A DNA stretch of 64,000 nt from Aeromicrobium stalagmiti (GTDB taxonomy: Bacteria > Actinomycetota > Actinomycetes > Propionibacteriales > Nocardioidaceae). The stretch is taken from positions 124,001 through 188,000 of the forward strand of contig NZ_JABSTZ010000001.1 in assembly GCF_013283745.1 (NCBI RefSeq), read 5' to 3'. The notes under the pieces are model-generated. The model was not told where the DNA came from. It saw only the letters and a program-made list of their open reading frames with translations, and ran no database searches. Position 1 is the stretch's first letter, and each line of letters begins with the position of its first letter. Shown one piece after another: positions 45,115 through 54,815 of this stretch. The position numbers and the translations under genes were made by a program.

Positions 45115-46393
45115 CGGAGTCGCAGGTGTCGAGCCCGTAGCGTCTGCGCAGCAGCACCGCTGCGACCAGCATGACCGCGAGCAGCTGCATGATGTCCATG
45201 CCGTAGACCACGATGATCGCGCTGGCGACCACCAGGACGCTGTGCAGGATCAGGTCGACGTCGCCCGGCGAGCGCCACGTGCGGATCGTGGTGCCCCACA
45301 GGAACGTCAGGAACAGGACCAGGCCGACGAAGCCGTAGCTGAACATCAGCATCCAGACGTAGCCCTGGGTGCCGAGCGAGATGCCCTGCTCGGCCGACGG
45401 ACGCGGCGCCCCGTAGCCGAGCAGCGGTGACTGCAGCGTGCGCCGGAAGGTCTCCTCGTAGAGCGTGAAGCGGGTGCCGTTGGAGTCGCCGTACTCCTGA
45501 CGGGTCTGGATCTGGGTGAGCAGGCCGTTCGCGATCAGGACGGTGGCGCCCGCGATGCCGAGCACCGCGATCGTGATGACCGGTGCGGCGCGGTCGCGCA
45601 GCGCCATGCGGATGACGACGTAGACCGCAGCGAGCACGAGACCCGCGAACATGCCGCGATTGGACGTGCTGAGGGCGGGTGCCATCATCGCCACGAGACC
45701 CACGATGATCGCGATCCGCAGGACCACGGACCGGGTCTGCAGGAAGCAGGCCACCGCCACGGGGGTGAGCAGGACGATCGCGACGCCCCAGCTGTTGGCG
45801 TAGGGGAACGGCGCCGACGGGCGGAGGAAGTCCGTCGGCGACCCGAACGGCGACTGCACCTCGGCGAACGGCGGGAAGAACAGGTCGTGCACGTACTCGT
45901 TGCTCGTCAGGGACGACGGCAGGAGCAGACCCACGGGGGTCGACAGCCGCGTCTCGGGGAAGGCGAGACCGGCGAGGCCACCCACGATCGTGAAGAACCA
46001 CACGAACGTGAGGGCGTTGACGATCTTGCGCCGGCTGAGCCGGCTGCCGGCCGCGATCGTGTAGACGAAGGCGGTGCCGACGATGACCAGGATCGAGAAG
46101 CGGTAGGCATAGCCCAGCAGGCGGGTCGTGCCCTCGACCATGATCGCGCAGGGGATGACCCAGGCCACGAACGCCGTGAAGGCGTAGACACCCGGGACGA
46201 ACCGCGCAGCAGCGTGGTGGGCGAGGTAGGACAGCATCACGACGGTCAGCAGGACCCCGGTGATGACGGTCGCGCCCAGCACCCAGAACACCGGGAAGCC
46301 CCAGAGCAGCGCCAGGACGGGCCAGGCCGGGAGCGCCTCGCCCGGCTGGTCGAGGACGACGTCGGTCCGACGGGTGCTGGTGGAGGTCGCCAT
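45107..46393 (-). CDS. O-antigen ligase/polymerase family protein (Wzy/WaaL-like)
   Basis: A 428-aa membrane protein with about 11 hydrophobic segments and one large extracytoplasmic loop (about 155-210, LSTPVGLLLPSSLTSNEYVH to APFPYANSWG), plus a second conserved loop RFTLYEETFRRTLQSPLLGYG. This is the layout of O-antigen ligases and polymerases. Next to a flippase and a Wzz-like protein, it is the best candidate for the Wzy polymerase. Its ATG shares one base with the preceding stop (TGATG, 46391-46395). Confidence 0.87.
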   Translation of the reverse strand: MATSTSTRRTDVVLDQPGEALPAWPVLALLWGFPVFWVLGATVITGVLLTVVMLSYLAHHAAARFVPGVYAFTAFVAWVIPCAIMVEGTTRLLGYAYRFSILVIVGTAFVYTIAAGSRLSRRKIVNALTFVWFFTIVGGLAGLAFPETRLSTPVGLLLPSSLTSNEYVHDLFFPPFAEVQSPFGSPTDFLRPSAPFPYANSWGVAIVLLTPVAVACFLQTRSVVLRIAIIVGLVAMMAPALSTSNRGMFAGLVLAAVYVVIRMALRDRAAPVITIAVLGIAGATVLIANGLLTQIQTRQEYGDSNGTRFTLYEETFRRTLQSPLLGYGAPRPSAEQGISLGTQGYVWMLMFSYGFVGLVLFLTFLWGTTIRTWRSPGDVDLILHSVLVVASAIIVVYGMDIMQLLAVMLVAAVLLRRRYGLDTCDSGG

Positions 46394-47133
46394 CAGGGCT
46401 CCCGGCGCAGCGCCGCGAGCTCGCGGTAGCGACGCACGCAGGTCGCCGCGAGCAGCAGGGCGTTGAGCGCGGCGAACGCGCCGTAGGCCCACAGGAACGG
46501 GGTCGTCCACGCCCACAGGAGCACGACGAGGTTGAGCAGGCCCGTGTCGGCGGGAGCCTGGATCCAGACGCCGAAGCGCGGCACCGACTCCGGGCCGGCG
46601 ACCGGGTCGCGGCGGGCGAGCTGCTCGGCGAGGATCTGGGCGAAGAAGCGCACCGTCGAGACCAGCCCGAAGGCCATCGGCACGAGGAGCACGGCGTCGG
46701 ACACGTCGGTGAACCGGTAGAGCCCGACGAGCACGGCGAGGTGGAACAGCAGGTGGCGTCCGGAGTCGACGACGTGGTCGAGCCACTCCCCCGCCGGCGA
46801 CCCGGTGCCCCGCAGGCGGGCGAGCTGTCCGTCGGCGGAGTCGAACGCGAACCCGAGCTGCAGCAGCACCATGGCGCCGACCGCCATCGGCACGCCCGGC
46901 GAGACGGCGACGAGCAGGCCGGCGCCGGCCAGGAACGCGACGAAGCTCGCCGCCGTCATGTGGTTGGGAGTGGCCGGGGTCTGTGCCGCGACCGACGCGA
47001 TGAGGCGCCCCAGCCGACGGTTGACGACGCGCATGTACCAGGGCACGCCGGCCCCGCTCTTCTGCGCGCGGGCCAGTTGGGCGTAGGCGGCGCGGGCCCC
47101 GGTCTGCTCCGTCGTGTCGTCCATGGCGCTCAC
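46393..47133 (-). CDS. CDP-alcohol phosphatidyltransferase family protein
   Basis: A 246-aa membrane enzyme that moves a phosphoalcohol from a CDP-alcohol to an acceptor, or a phosphatidyl group to an alcohol. The signature D-x2-D-G-x2-A-R-x8-G-x3-D-x3-D is complete (DSADGQLARLRG, then GEWLDHVVD). Five or six hydrophobic helices are present. GTG start at 47133 overlaps the previous stop as GTGA; an ATG at 47124 is the alternative. Located among polymer genes and not beside phospholipid genes, it may add phospho-linked substituents to the polymer. Confidence 0.85.
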   Translation of the reverse strand: MSAMDDTTEQTGARAAYAQLARAQKSGAGVPWYMRVVNRRLGRLIASVAAQTPATPNHMTAASFVAFLAGAGLLVAVSPGVPMAVGAMVLLQLGFAFDSADGQLARLRGTGSPAGEWLDHVVDSGRHLLFHLAVLVGLYRFTDVSDAVLLVPMAFGLVSTVRFFAQILAEQLARRDPVAGPESVPRFGVWIQAPADTGLLNLVVLLWAWTTPFLWAYGAFAALNALLLAATCVRRYRELAALRREP

Positions 47134-50100
47134 GAGGTCGCCACCAGCGACAGGTCCATGCTGGCGTTGGGCGTCGACCGGTAGTTGGAGTGAACCTCGA
47201 CCGCGATGCTGTTGGCGCCGGTCTGCAGCAGGCCCAGCGGCACGTCGAACGTGACCGGGTTGCTGGTGGCCGCAGCGGTCGAGACTGCCGACGACGCGTA
47301 GGTCGTGGGCGTCAGCGTGCCCGCGGGCAGGTTGGAGCGGGTGACCTCGACGCCGTTGACGTAGACCGCGACACCGTCGTCGGCCCGGGTCGTCAGCTTC
47401 AGCGTCTTGACCGCCGAGGCGTCGGCGACCGTGAACGATCGACGGTAGTAGGACGTCAGCGCGCGGGTGCCTCCCGCCGGCACGTCGATGTTGGTCGCGA
47501 TGGGTCCGGACGTGCCCCAGCCGAGCGGCGCAGCGCCTGAGCGCCAGGCGCTCGTGGCCGACGCGGACGTCGTCCAGTCCGTCGGCACGGTGGCCGCGCT
47601 GTCGAAGAAGTAGGACCAGGCCGACCCCACGGCCACGAGCGGCGTCGTCGTGGTCTCCGCCGCCGGCGCCTGGCTGCCGGCCTCGGCGACGAGCGACAGG
47701 TCCATGCTCGAGCTCGGCGTGGTGCGATACATCGAGTGGACCTCCACCGACACCGTGTTGGTGCCGATGCGCAGTGCGGACACCGGAACGGTGTAGGTGA
47801 CCGGGTTGGCCACCGCCGTCGCCGTCGAGGGGGCGGACGAGGCGTACGTGCTGCCGGTCAGCGTGCCGGCGGGCAGGTTGGCCCGCGTCATCTCGACCCC
47901 ATTGACGTAGACGGCGACACCGTCGTCGGCCCGGGTCGTGAGTGTCACCGCACCGAACGTGCTGCCCGGCGCGATCGTGAACTTCTTGCGGTAGTAGGAC
48001 GCGACGGCGCGGGTCTGACCCGCCGGGACGTCGATGTTGGTCGCGATCGGACCGGTGCCCCAGCCGAGCGGGGCCGTGCCCGTCGCCCAGGCCGAGTCGT
48101 CGAAGAACGACCGGTTCCAGTCGGTGCCGACGGCGGCAGTGTTGGAGAAGTAGTAGGCCCAGGCGGAACCGGCCGGCACCAACGTCGTCGTGACGGGCGC
48201 GGCCGCCGGGACCGCGACCGCGGTCGACGCCGAGCGGTTGCCCCAGCTGTCGGCTGCACGGACGACGTAGCGGTCCGAGCCGGTCGAGCCGGGGACCGTC
48301 ACGGTGGTGGAGGTCGTGGTCGCCACGACCCGGTCGTTGCGCAGGACCTCGTAGGTGACGTCGGACGAGGATCCAGCACTCCAGGTGAGCGTGGCCGATC
48401 CTGCGGCCAGAGTTGCCTTGAGGGCCGTCGGGGCGCCCGGAGCCGTGCTCGGCCGCGGGGCGTAGCGGACGAACCCGCCGATCCACTGGTTGCTGCCGTT
48501 CTCCTTGACCGACGACGTGATCGAGCCGCCGGCCCACAGCGTGCCGTCCTTGGCGACCTTCAGCGCCCAGGCCCCGAGGCCGTTGCGGGCCCGCATCTCC
48601 GGGGTGAACTCCATCGCGAAGTCGCCGGTCTTGGCGTCCCACGCGCCGACGTAGTAGGTCTTGTCGGCCTGGGTCCACGTGATGTTGGTGCCGCCCGGGT
48701 TGGTGCTGTCGTAGGCCGTGGTGTCGGAGTAGACCCAGTTCTCGCAGTGGCAGCCGCCGAAGACCAGCCCGTTGCCGCCCGTGATGGCCTGCAGGTCGCC
48801 GCCGGCCTTGGTGATGTGCTTGTTCTCGAGCGCGAACGTCGAGGGGTTGTAGGAGAACATGCTGTGCTGCGAGCCGCCCAGCCACACCTTGGACCCGACC
48901 TGCTGGATCGCCTGCTGATAGCGCGCCGAGCCCGCCGTGCTGAAGGTCGGCTGCCAGTTCGCGACCTTGGCAGCGCCCGAGGCCGTGCTGATCGCGGCGG
49001 CACGGTCGGCAGGCTGCGTGTTGTTCTTCATCTGCGTGAAGTAGCCCGAGAAGTAGACCGTCGACTTGTCGTCGCTGACGTCGAGCGCGGTGCCCGTGCC
49101 GTTGAACTCGGGGTTCCAGCTGTTGTCGGCGGTGCCGGTCGAGAGCGCGATGCGCGCTCCGTTCTTGGCGTAGCGGTCGCTGGACCCCGGCTTGACGAAG
49201 TGGGTGAACGAGCCGGTGAGGTAGAGGTAGGTGCCGTCGGTGTCGAGCCCGCGCACCGACACGACACCGCCGGAGACCCTGTTCTCGAGGTTCGTCGTCC
49301 AGCTCGGGTCGAGCGCTCCGGTCTGCGGGTCGAGGACGACCAGGCCGCTGCGGGCCGTGCCGGACACCTGGGTGAACTCGCCCCCGACGGCCAGCTTGCC
49401 GTTGGGCAGTGCCGTCAACGACTTGACCATGCTGTTGAGCTGGGGCGTGAACGAGCGGATGAAGTCGCCCGTCGTCGCGTCGAACGCCGCGAGGTAAGGC
49501 TGGGCGACGCGATCGTCGCCGGTCGCCGACGCACCCTTCAGCACCGTGGTGAAGTTGCCGCCGACGTACATCGTGTTGCCGATCTGGGCGAAGGCCTGCA
49601 CCTCGGTCGCGTTCTCGGTCGTGCCGCCGTTGCCGAGCCCCGTGACGCCCCAGCTGCTGCTGAGCGAGCCGTTCCTGGGCACCGCGCGGATCGTCTGGGC
49701 GGGCGTGCCGGCGTCGGGGACCGGCGTGAAGGTCAGGTCGCTGCTCATGAGCTTGGGTCGGATGAAGACCTGGCTGAACGGCGTGCCGTACGCACCGCCG
49801 CCCACCTCGGAGTAGATGTAGCTGTCGGACGCCGTCGAGCCGATGCCGTTCTGGCCGAAGTTGAACCCCCGGACGTAGTTGTTCTTGACGTTCTCGTAGG
49901 TCCACAGCCGCTTGTAGGCCGTGTCGGCGCCGAACTCGTAGGTCGTGAGGTTGCTGCCCGTCGACCCGCCGATGTTGACGGTGGCCAGCGGGAAGCCGGC
50001 GCCGAGTGCCCAGCTCCAGCGGTCACGACTGTTGGCGCGGTAGGTCCAGCGGGTCTCCTGCCAGGCGGTGCCGGTCTGGTTGGTCGCCCGGCGGATGCGG

Positions 50101-50552
50101 ACGCCGCTGCCGTAGGTCGGGTCGTCGAAGCGCTTGCCGCCGAGCAGGCCGTTGATGACGGTCGAGTCGAGCTGCTTGGGCGAGAACGCCGCGGTGCCCG
50201 TCACGGTCGTGGCGACCTCGGCCGGCGTGCCCTTGCCGTTGTAGTTGTAGGTCCAGTTCTCGCGGCCACGGCCGATGAGCTCCCAGCCGCCGCCATCGGT
50301 CGTCTGGTCGCAGTAGATCTGGGTCGGGACCTGCAGCTGCGGGGTGAGGATCCAGTAGACGCCGTCGGGCGAGGCGCTGTTGAGCTGCTTGATCTCCCAG
50401 CACGACGCGGCGGCGGTCGACGGGCGCAGGCCGTCGACCGGGCTCGCGGCGCTCGCCGGCGCGCTCAGAGCGGTGAGCCCGGAGACGACGACCGCAGGGA
50501 CCAGGACTGCCAGCAGGGCAGAGCGGAACGTCCGGGGAGTGAAGGCACGCAC
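47130..50552 (-). CDS. Large secreted fibrinogen-like YCDxxxxxGGGW-domain protein with propeller, FN3 and duplicated C-terminal domains
   Basis: An 1140-aa extracellular protein. A signal peptide (1-36) is followed by a fibrinogen C-terminal-like domain (about 50-270) with SPDGVYWILTPQ and IYCDQTTDGGGWELIG. Residues about 300-695 form strand repeats of the delta-60/propeller type (YVGGNFTTV; LAVGGEFTQVSG; YLTGSFTHF), and an FN3 domain spans about 700-787. Two homologous beta-sandwich units occupy 788-967 and 968-1140, each with ATNIDVPAG, LTTRADDGVAVYVNGVE and SVEVHS-type ends. There is no LPXTG or membrane anchor. Its stop overlaps the CDP-alcohol transferase start, so it is the first gene of the polymer operon. 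Confidence 0.85.
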   Translation of the reverse strand: MRAFTPRTFRSALLAVLVPAVVVSGLTALSAPASAASPVDGLRPSTAAASCWEIKQLNSASPDGVYWILTPQLQVPTQIYCDQTTDGGGWELIGRGRENWTYNYNGKGTPAEVATTVTGTAAFSPKQLDSTVINGLLGGKRFDDPTYGSGVRIRRATNQTGTAWQETRWTYRANSRDRWSWALGAGFPLATVNIGGSTGSNLTTYEFGADTAYKRLWTYENVKNNYVRGFNFGQNGIGSTASDSYIYSEVGGGAYGTPFSQVFIRPKLMSSDLTFTPVPDAGTPAQTIRAVPRNGSLSSSWGVTGLGNGGTTENATEVQAFAQIGNTMYVGGNFTTVLKGASATGDDRVAQPYLAAFDATTGDFIRSFTPQLNSMVKSLTALPNGKLAVGGEFTQVSGTARSGLVVLDPQTGALDPSWTTNLENRVSGGVVSVRGLDTDGTYLYLTGSFTHFVKPGSSDRYAKNGARIALSTGTADNSWNPEFNGTGTALDVSDDKSTVYFSGYFTQMKNNTQPADRAAAISTASGAAKVANWQPTFSTAGSARYQQAIQQVGSKVWLGGSQHSMFSYNPSTFALENKHITKAGGDLQAITGGNGLVFGGCHCENWVYSDTTAYDSTNPGGTNITWTQADKTYYVGAWDAKTGDFAMEFTPEMRARNGLGAWALKVAKDGTLWAGGSITSSVKENGSNQWIGGFVRYAPRPSTAPGAPTALKATLAAGSATLTWSAGSSSDVTYEVLRNDRVVATTTSTTVTVPGSTGSDRYVVRAADSWGNRSASTAVAVPAAAPVTTTLVPAGSAWAYYFSNTAAVGTDWNRSFFDDSAWATGTAPLGWGTGPIATNIDVPAGQTRAVASYYRKKFTIAPGSTFGAVTLTTRADDGVAVYVNGVEMTRANLPAGTLTGSTYASSAPSTATAVANPVTYTVPVSALRIGTNTVSVEVHSMYRTTPSSSMDLSLVAEAGSQAPAAETTTTPLVAVGSAWSYFFDSAATVPTDWTTSASATSAWRSGAAPLGWGTSGPIATNIDVPAGGTRALTSYYRRSFTVADASAVKTLKLTTRADDGVAVYVNGVEVTRSNLPAGTLTPTTYASSAVSTAAATSNPVTFDVPLGLLQTGANSIAVEVHSNYRSTPNASMDLSLVATS

Positions 50553-50706
50553 GATGAGGATCCTCAGGTGTTTCGGCGAGGGCCTGGCGAGTCGCTCGGC
50601 CCTTCTACCTCCTGAGAGTGATCAGCGTCCAGAGCATGACGACATCTCGGCCGCACCTTTTCGCGAGACGTCGGTCACGGGGCGCCATCTCCCTTGACAG
50701 CGCCGT

Positions 50707-51120
50707 CTAGCGCGCCGGCTCCGCGGCGAGCAGGGCCGTCTCCTCCTCGGTGAAGATCCGCGACCGGATCATGAACCGCATGCCCGTCGGACCCTCGATC
50801 GAGAACCCGGCACCGCGACCCGGCACCACGTCGATCGTGATGTGGGTGTGGGACCAGTAGTTGAACTGCTCCCGCGAGATGTGCACCGGGACGATGCCCT
50901 CGGGGTCGATGTCGGGATCGGGACCGATGTCGAGGTCGCCGAGGTGCACATCGGTCGGCCCGACGATGTAGAAGCCCTGCGTGAAGCACATCGGCGCCGA
51001 GCCGTCGCAGCACCCACCCGACTGGTGGAACATCAGCGGCTTGCCGTGCGTGGCCCGAAGGCTGCGGAGGAGCTCCGCAGCCTTCGGGGTCATCGCGATG
51101 CGTTCCACGCGAGCGTTCAT
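50707..51120 (-). CDS. DUF779 domain protein
   Basis: A 137-aa protein. The DUF779 core has MFHQSGGCCDGSAPMCF and FNYWSHTHITIDVVPGRG, and clustered Cys and His could bind a metal. DUF779 genes are regularly found just after acetaldehyde-type aldehyde dehydrogenases, as here: the ATG at 51120 is only 2 bp after the dehydrogenase stop. Its role in the pathway is not known. A longer reading upstream overlaps the dehydrogenase and is rejected. Confidence 0.85.
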   Translation of the reverse strand: MNARVERIAMTPKAAELLRSLRATHGKPLMFHQSGGCCDGSAPMCFTQGFYIVGPTDVHLGDLDIGPDPDIDPEGIVPVHISREQFNYWSHTHITIDVVPGRGAGFSIEGPTGMRFMIRSRIFTEEETALLAAEPAR

Positions 51121-51122
51121 GC

Positions 51123-52646
<1,524 letters not shown>

Positions 52647-52671
52647 GCGGAGCTCCTTGGTTCGGGGACTC

Positions 52672-52687
52672 TGTGACCGTAGTCACA
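52672..52687. promoter_or_regulatory. CRP/GlxR-like site TGTGA-CCGTAG-TCACA
   Basis: An exact match to the TGTGA-N6-TCACA consensus of CRP-family regulators, centred 34 bp before the aldehyde dehydrogenase ATG. On the gene strand its centre also contains TACGGT, so the site may overlap the -10 and act as a repressor site. This is the only perfect site I saw in the window. Confidence 0.65.
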
Positions 52688-52692
52688 GGCCC

Positions 52693-52719
52693 GTTGCAAG
52701 GGCGTTGCAGCAATGTTGC
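52693..52719. promoter_or_regulatory. Three GTTGC repeats at exact 11-bp spacing
   Basis: GTTGC begins at 52693, 52704 and 52715, one helical turn apart, immediately upstream of the CRP-like site. The middle copy is part of a palindrome TTGC-A-GCAA (52705-52713). Such phasing is expected of a multimeric activator, probably the GAF-domain regulator encoded just upstream. Confidence 0.5.
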
Positions 52720-52736
52720 GCAGGTCACACGACCGG

Positions 52737-54026
52737 TCAGGCGCCGAGCTCCAGGTCGAGCCTCTGCACGTGGGCTGCGACCTGCGCGTAGCGCGGCGAC
52801 GTCGGCGGCAGGATCGACAGCACGCGCTCCCAGACCTCGAAGTCGTCGCGGCCGTGGCCGGTGTCGGCGAACGACAGCAGCGCGTCGGCGTCGTCCGAGG
52901 CGAGCAGGCACGACCGGACGTGCATGTGCAGCTCGTCGCGGAGCCGCTCGACCGCCGGCGCCGTCGACGCCGGCAGGATCGGACCGCGGTAGCGGGCGAC
53001 CGCGGTGCGCAGACGCCCGGCGGCGAGATCGGCCCGCACCTGCACGATGTCGGTGTCGACGACGCTGTCGATGCGATAGGGCCGCGACTCCAGCCGGATC
53101 GGGCCGAGCACCGACCGCAGGCGCGACAGCTCGGCGCGCACCGTGACCTGCGCCTGCTCGTCGTCGCTGAGGGCGACGCCCAGCTCGGCCGTCGTCATGC
53201 CGTCCTCGGACTCCGAGAGCAGCAGGATCAGCTCGCTGTGCCGCAGGCTCAGCCGGGTCGTCGTCGTGCCGTGGCGCAGCGTGGCCCCGTGGCCGCCCAG
53301 CACCTCGAGCATCGGGGTGGACCAGCCGCTCGTGGTGACCGTCGCGTGCCGCGGAGGGCTCAGCCGCTCGATGCGCAGCTCGGCCTCGACCGCGGCGACC
53401 GTGGCGCGGACGAGGGTGAGGCTCTGCGGGGTCGCGACCTCGTCGCCGCCGGTGAGGTCGAGGACTCCGAGGATCGCACCGGTGTCAGGGTCGTGGATGG
53501 GCGCGGCCGAGCAGCTCCACGGCGTGACCTGCCGCGCGAGGTGCTCCGGGCCGAAGATCTGGACCGGCCGGTCGAGCGCGAGGGCCGTCCCGGGGGCGTT
53601 GGTGCCGGCGCTCCCCTCGCTCCAGTCGGCGCCGGGCAGGAAGTGCATGCCCTCGGCTCGCGCCCGCAAGGAGGCGTTGCCCTCGACCCACAGCAGCTGG
53701 CCGGCGGCGTCGCTCACGGCGACGAGCAGACCCGCATCTGCCGCGCTCTCGACGAGGAGCTTGCGGATGACCGGCATGCCGGCGGCGAGCGGGTGGGCGT
53801 CGCGGATGTCGGCGAGCGCGTCGTCGTCGAGCCGGATGGCCGCGAGGACCTGCTCGGGGTCGACCCCACCGTCGATGCTGCGCTGCCACGACTCGAGCAC
53901 GAGACGGCGCAGGGCCGGGTCGCCGCGTCCCGACGCGACGAACGTGTCGTGTGCGGCATTGAGATACCTCGACAGCGCGGCCGGGTCTGCACCGGGCGGC
54001 ATCGCGAGGTCGTTGCTCCGACCCAT
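52737..54026 (-). CDS. GAF-domain transcriptional regulator (AcoR N-terminus-like, no AAA+ domain)
   Basis: A 429-aa cytoplasmic regulator. The N-terminal half matches the sensory part of AcoR-type activators: LESWQRSIDGGVDPEQ, then a GAF domain with LPGADWSEGSAGTNAPGTAL and WSCSAAPIHDPDTGAILGVLDLTGG. The sigma-54 AAA+ domain is missing. Instead the C-terminal half has a winged-helix-like segment (LRHSELILLLSESEDGMTTAELGVAL) and a helical tail (LPPTSPRYAQVAAHVQRL). It probably senses acetoin/aldehyde metabolites and controls the dehydrogenase gene 91 bp downstream. TACACT (54033-54038) is 6 nt before the ATG. Confidence 0.8.
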   Translation of the reverse strand: MGRSNDLAMPPGADPAALSRYLNAAHDTFVASGRGDPALRRLVLESWQRSIDGGVDPEQVLAAIRLDDDALADIRDAHPLAAGMPVIRKLLVESAADAGLLVAVSDAAGQLLWVEGNASLRARAEGMHFLPGADWSEGSAGTNAPGTALALDRPVQIFGPEHLARQVTPWSCSAAPIHDPDTGAILGVLDLTGGDEVATPQSLTLVRATVAAVEAELRIERLSPPRHATVTTSGWSTPMLEVLGGHGATLRHGTTTTRLSLRHSELILLLSESEDGMTTAELGVALSDDEQAQVTVRAELSRLRSVLGPIRLESRPYRIDSVVDTDIVQVRADLAAGRLRTAVARYRGPILPASTAPAVERLRDELHMHVRSCLLASDDADALLSFADTGHGRDDFEVWERVLSILPPTSPRYAQVAAHVQRLDLELGA

Positions 54027-54046
54027 GCAGCGAGTGTACGTCGCCC

Positions 54047-54062
54047 TGTGACCCCCGTCACT
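54047..54062. promoter_or_regulatory. Near-perfect CRP-like site TGTGA-N6-TCACT
   Basis: One mismatch from TGTGA-N6-TCACA, overlapping the expected -35 position of the GAF regulator gene. Together with the perfect site at 52672 it suggests that one CRP-type regulator controls both the regulator and its target. Confidence 0.45.
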
Positions 54063-54092
54063 CCGGGATTTTTCGGGCCTGTCGCGAGGAGG

Positions 54093-54815
54093 TCACGGGA
54101 CGTCGTCGTGGCTCCAGGTCACGTCCTCGCGGACGATCCGCGCGGGCGTGCCGGCCGCGACGCTGAAGGCCGGGATCTTCTGGCCCCGCACCACGCTGCG
54201 GAGCCCGACGACGGAGCCCTCGCCGATCTCGACGTGACCCGTGACCACGGCGTCGCGGCACAGCCACACGTGCGGCCCGAGCCGGATGTGGGCGCCGAAG
54301 GGGTTGATCCGCTCCCCGGTCCAGCGGTCCTGCAGGCGATGCATGTCGTCGGTCGCGATGTAGACGTCGGCGGCCCACAGCTGGTCGGGCCCCGCCACGA
54401 TGCTGCCGCCGTTGCGGGCGTCGACGATCGCGCTGCGGGTCGCGAGCACCGGACCGTGCAGGACGATCCGGGAGTCGGCCCCGCAGTAGAGCTCGCCGGC
54501 CGTCAGCGCGCAGCCGTGCCCGACGAAGACCGTCGCTCCGTCGCCCCCGACGAGCAGCGACGTGAGCCACTCCAGGTGCGAGCCGACCGCGATCAGCACG
54601 TCGCGCACCGTGAACAGTCGCAGCGACGCCAGCACGTGCTCGGGCAACGACGCCCCGTCGGCGAGGTAGAGCGCGTTGCCCCGGTCGTGCCACCAGTCGG
54701 GCATCGGGTCGGTGACCCGTCGCCACGTTCCCTCCAGCGCAACGGCGTCGACGCCCGCCGCGCGCAGGCGGTCGTGGTGCTCGGCCGCCAGGGCCGGCGC
54801 CGGCGCGTCAGGCAT
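54093..54815 (-). CDS. Left-handed beta-helix acyltransferase-like protein
   Basis: A 240-aa protein whose second half has hexapeptide-repeat strands (GSIVAGPDQLWAADVYI, IRLGPHVWLCRDAVVTGHVEIGEGSVVGLRSVV), ending in AGTPARIVR as in O-acetyltransferases of the LpxA-like superfamily. The N-terminal 70 residues are helical. Substrate and donor are unknown; no catalytic His can be named with certainty. Its start (ATG 54815; GTG 54818 possible) lies within the end of the ABC permease gene, so it is likely the third gene of that operon. Confidence 0.7.
   Translation of the reverse strand: MPDAPAPALAAEHHDRLRAAGVDAVALEGTWRRVTDPMPDWWHDRGNALYLADGASLPEHVLASLRLFTVRDVLIAVGSHLEWLTSLLVGGDGATVFVGHGCALTAGELYCGADSRIVLHGPVLATRSAIVDARNGGSIVAGPDQLWAADVYIATDDMHRLQDRWTGERINPFGAHIRLGPHVWLCRDAVVTGHVEIGEGSVVGLRSVVRGQKIPAFSVAAGTPARIVREDVTWSHDDVP

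Noticed and set aside
47736..50615. 959-codon plus-strand frame antisense to the fibrinogen-like gene
   Set aside because: Composition is that of a shadow frame (RR, RG and DR runs), with no motif; the minus-strand protein has clear domains.
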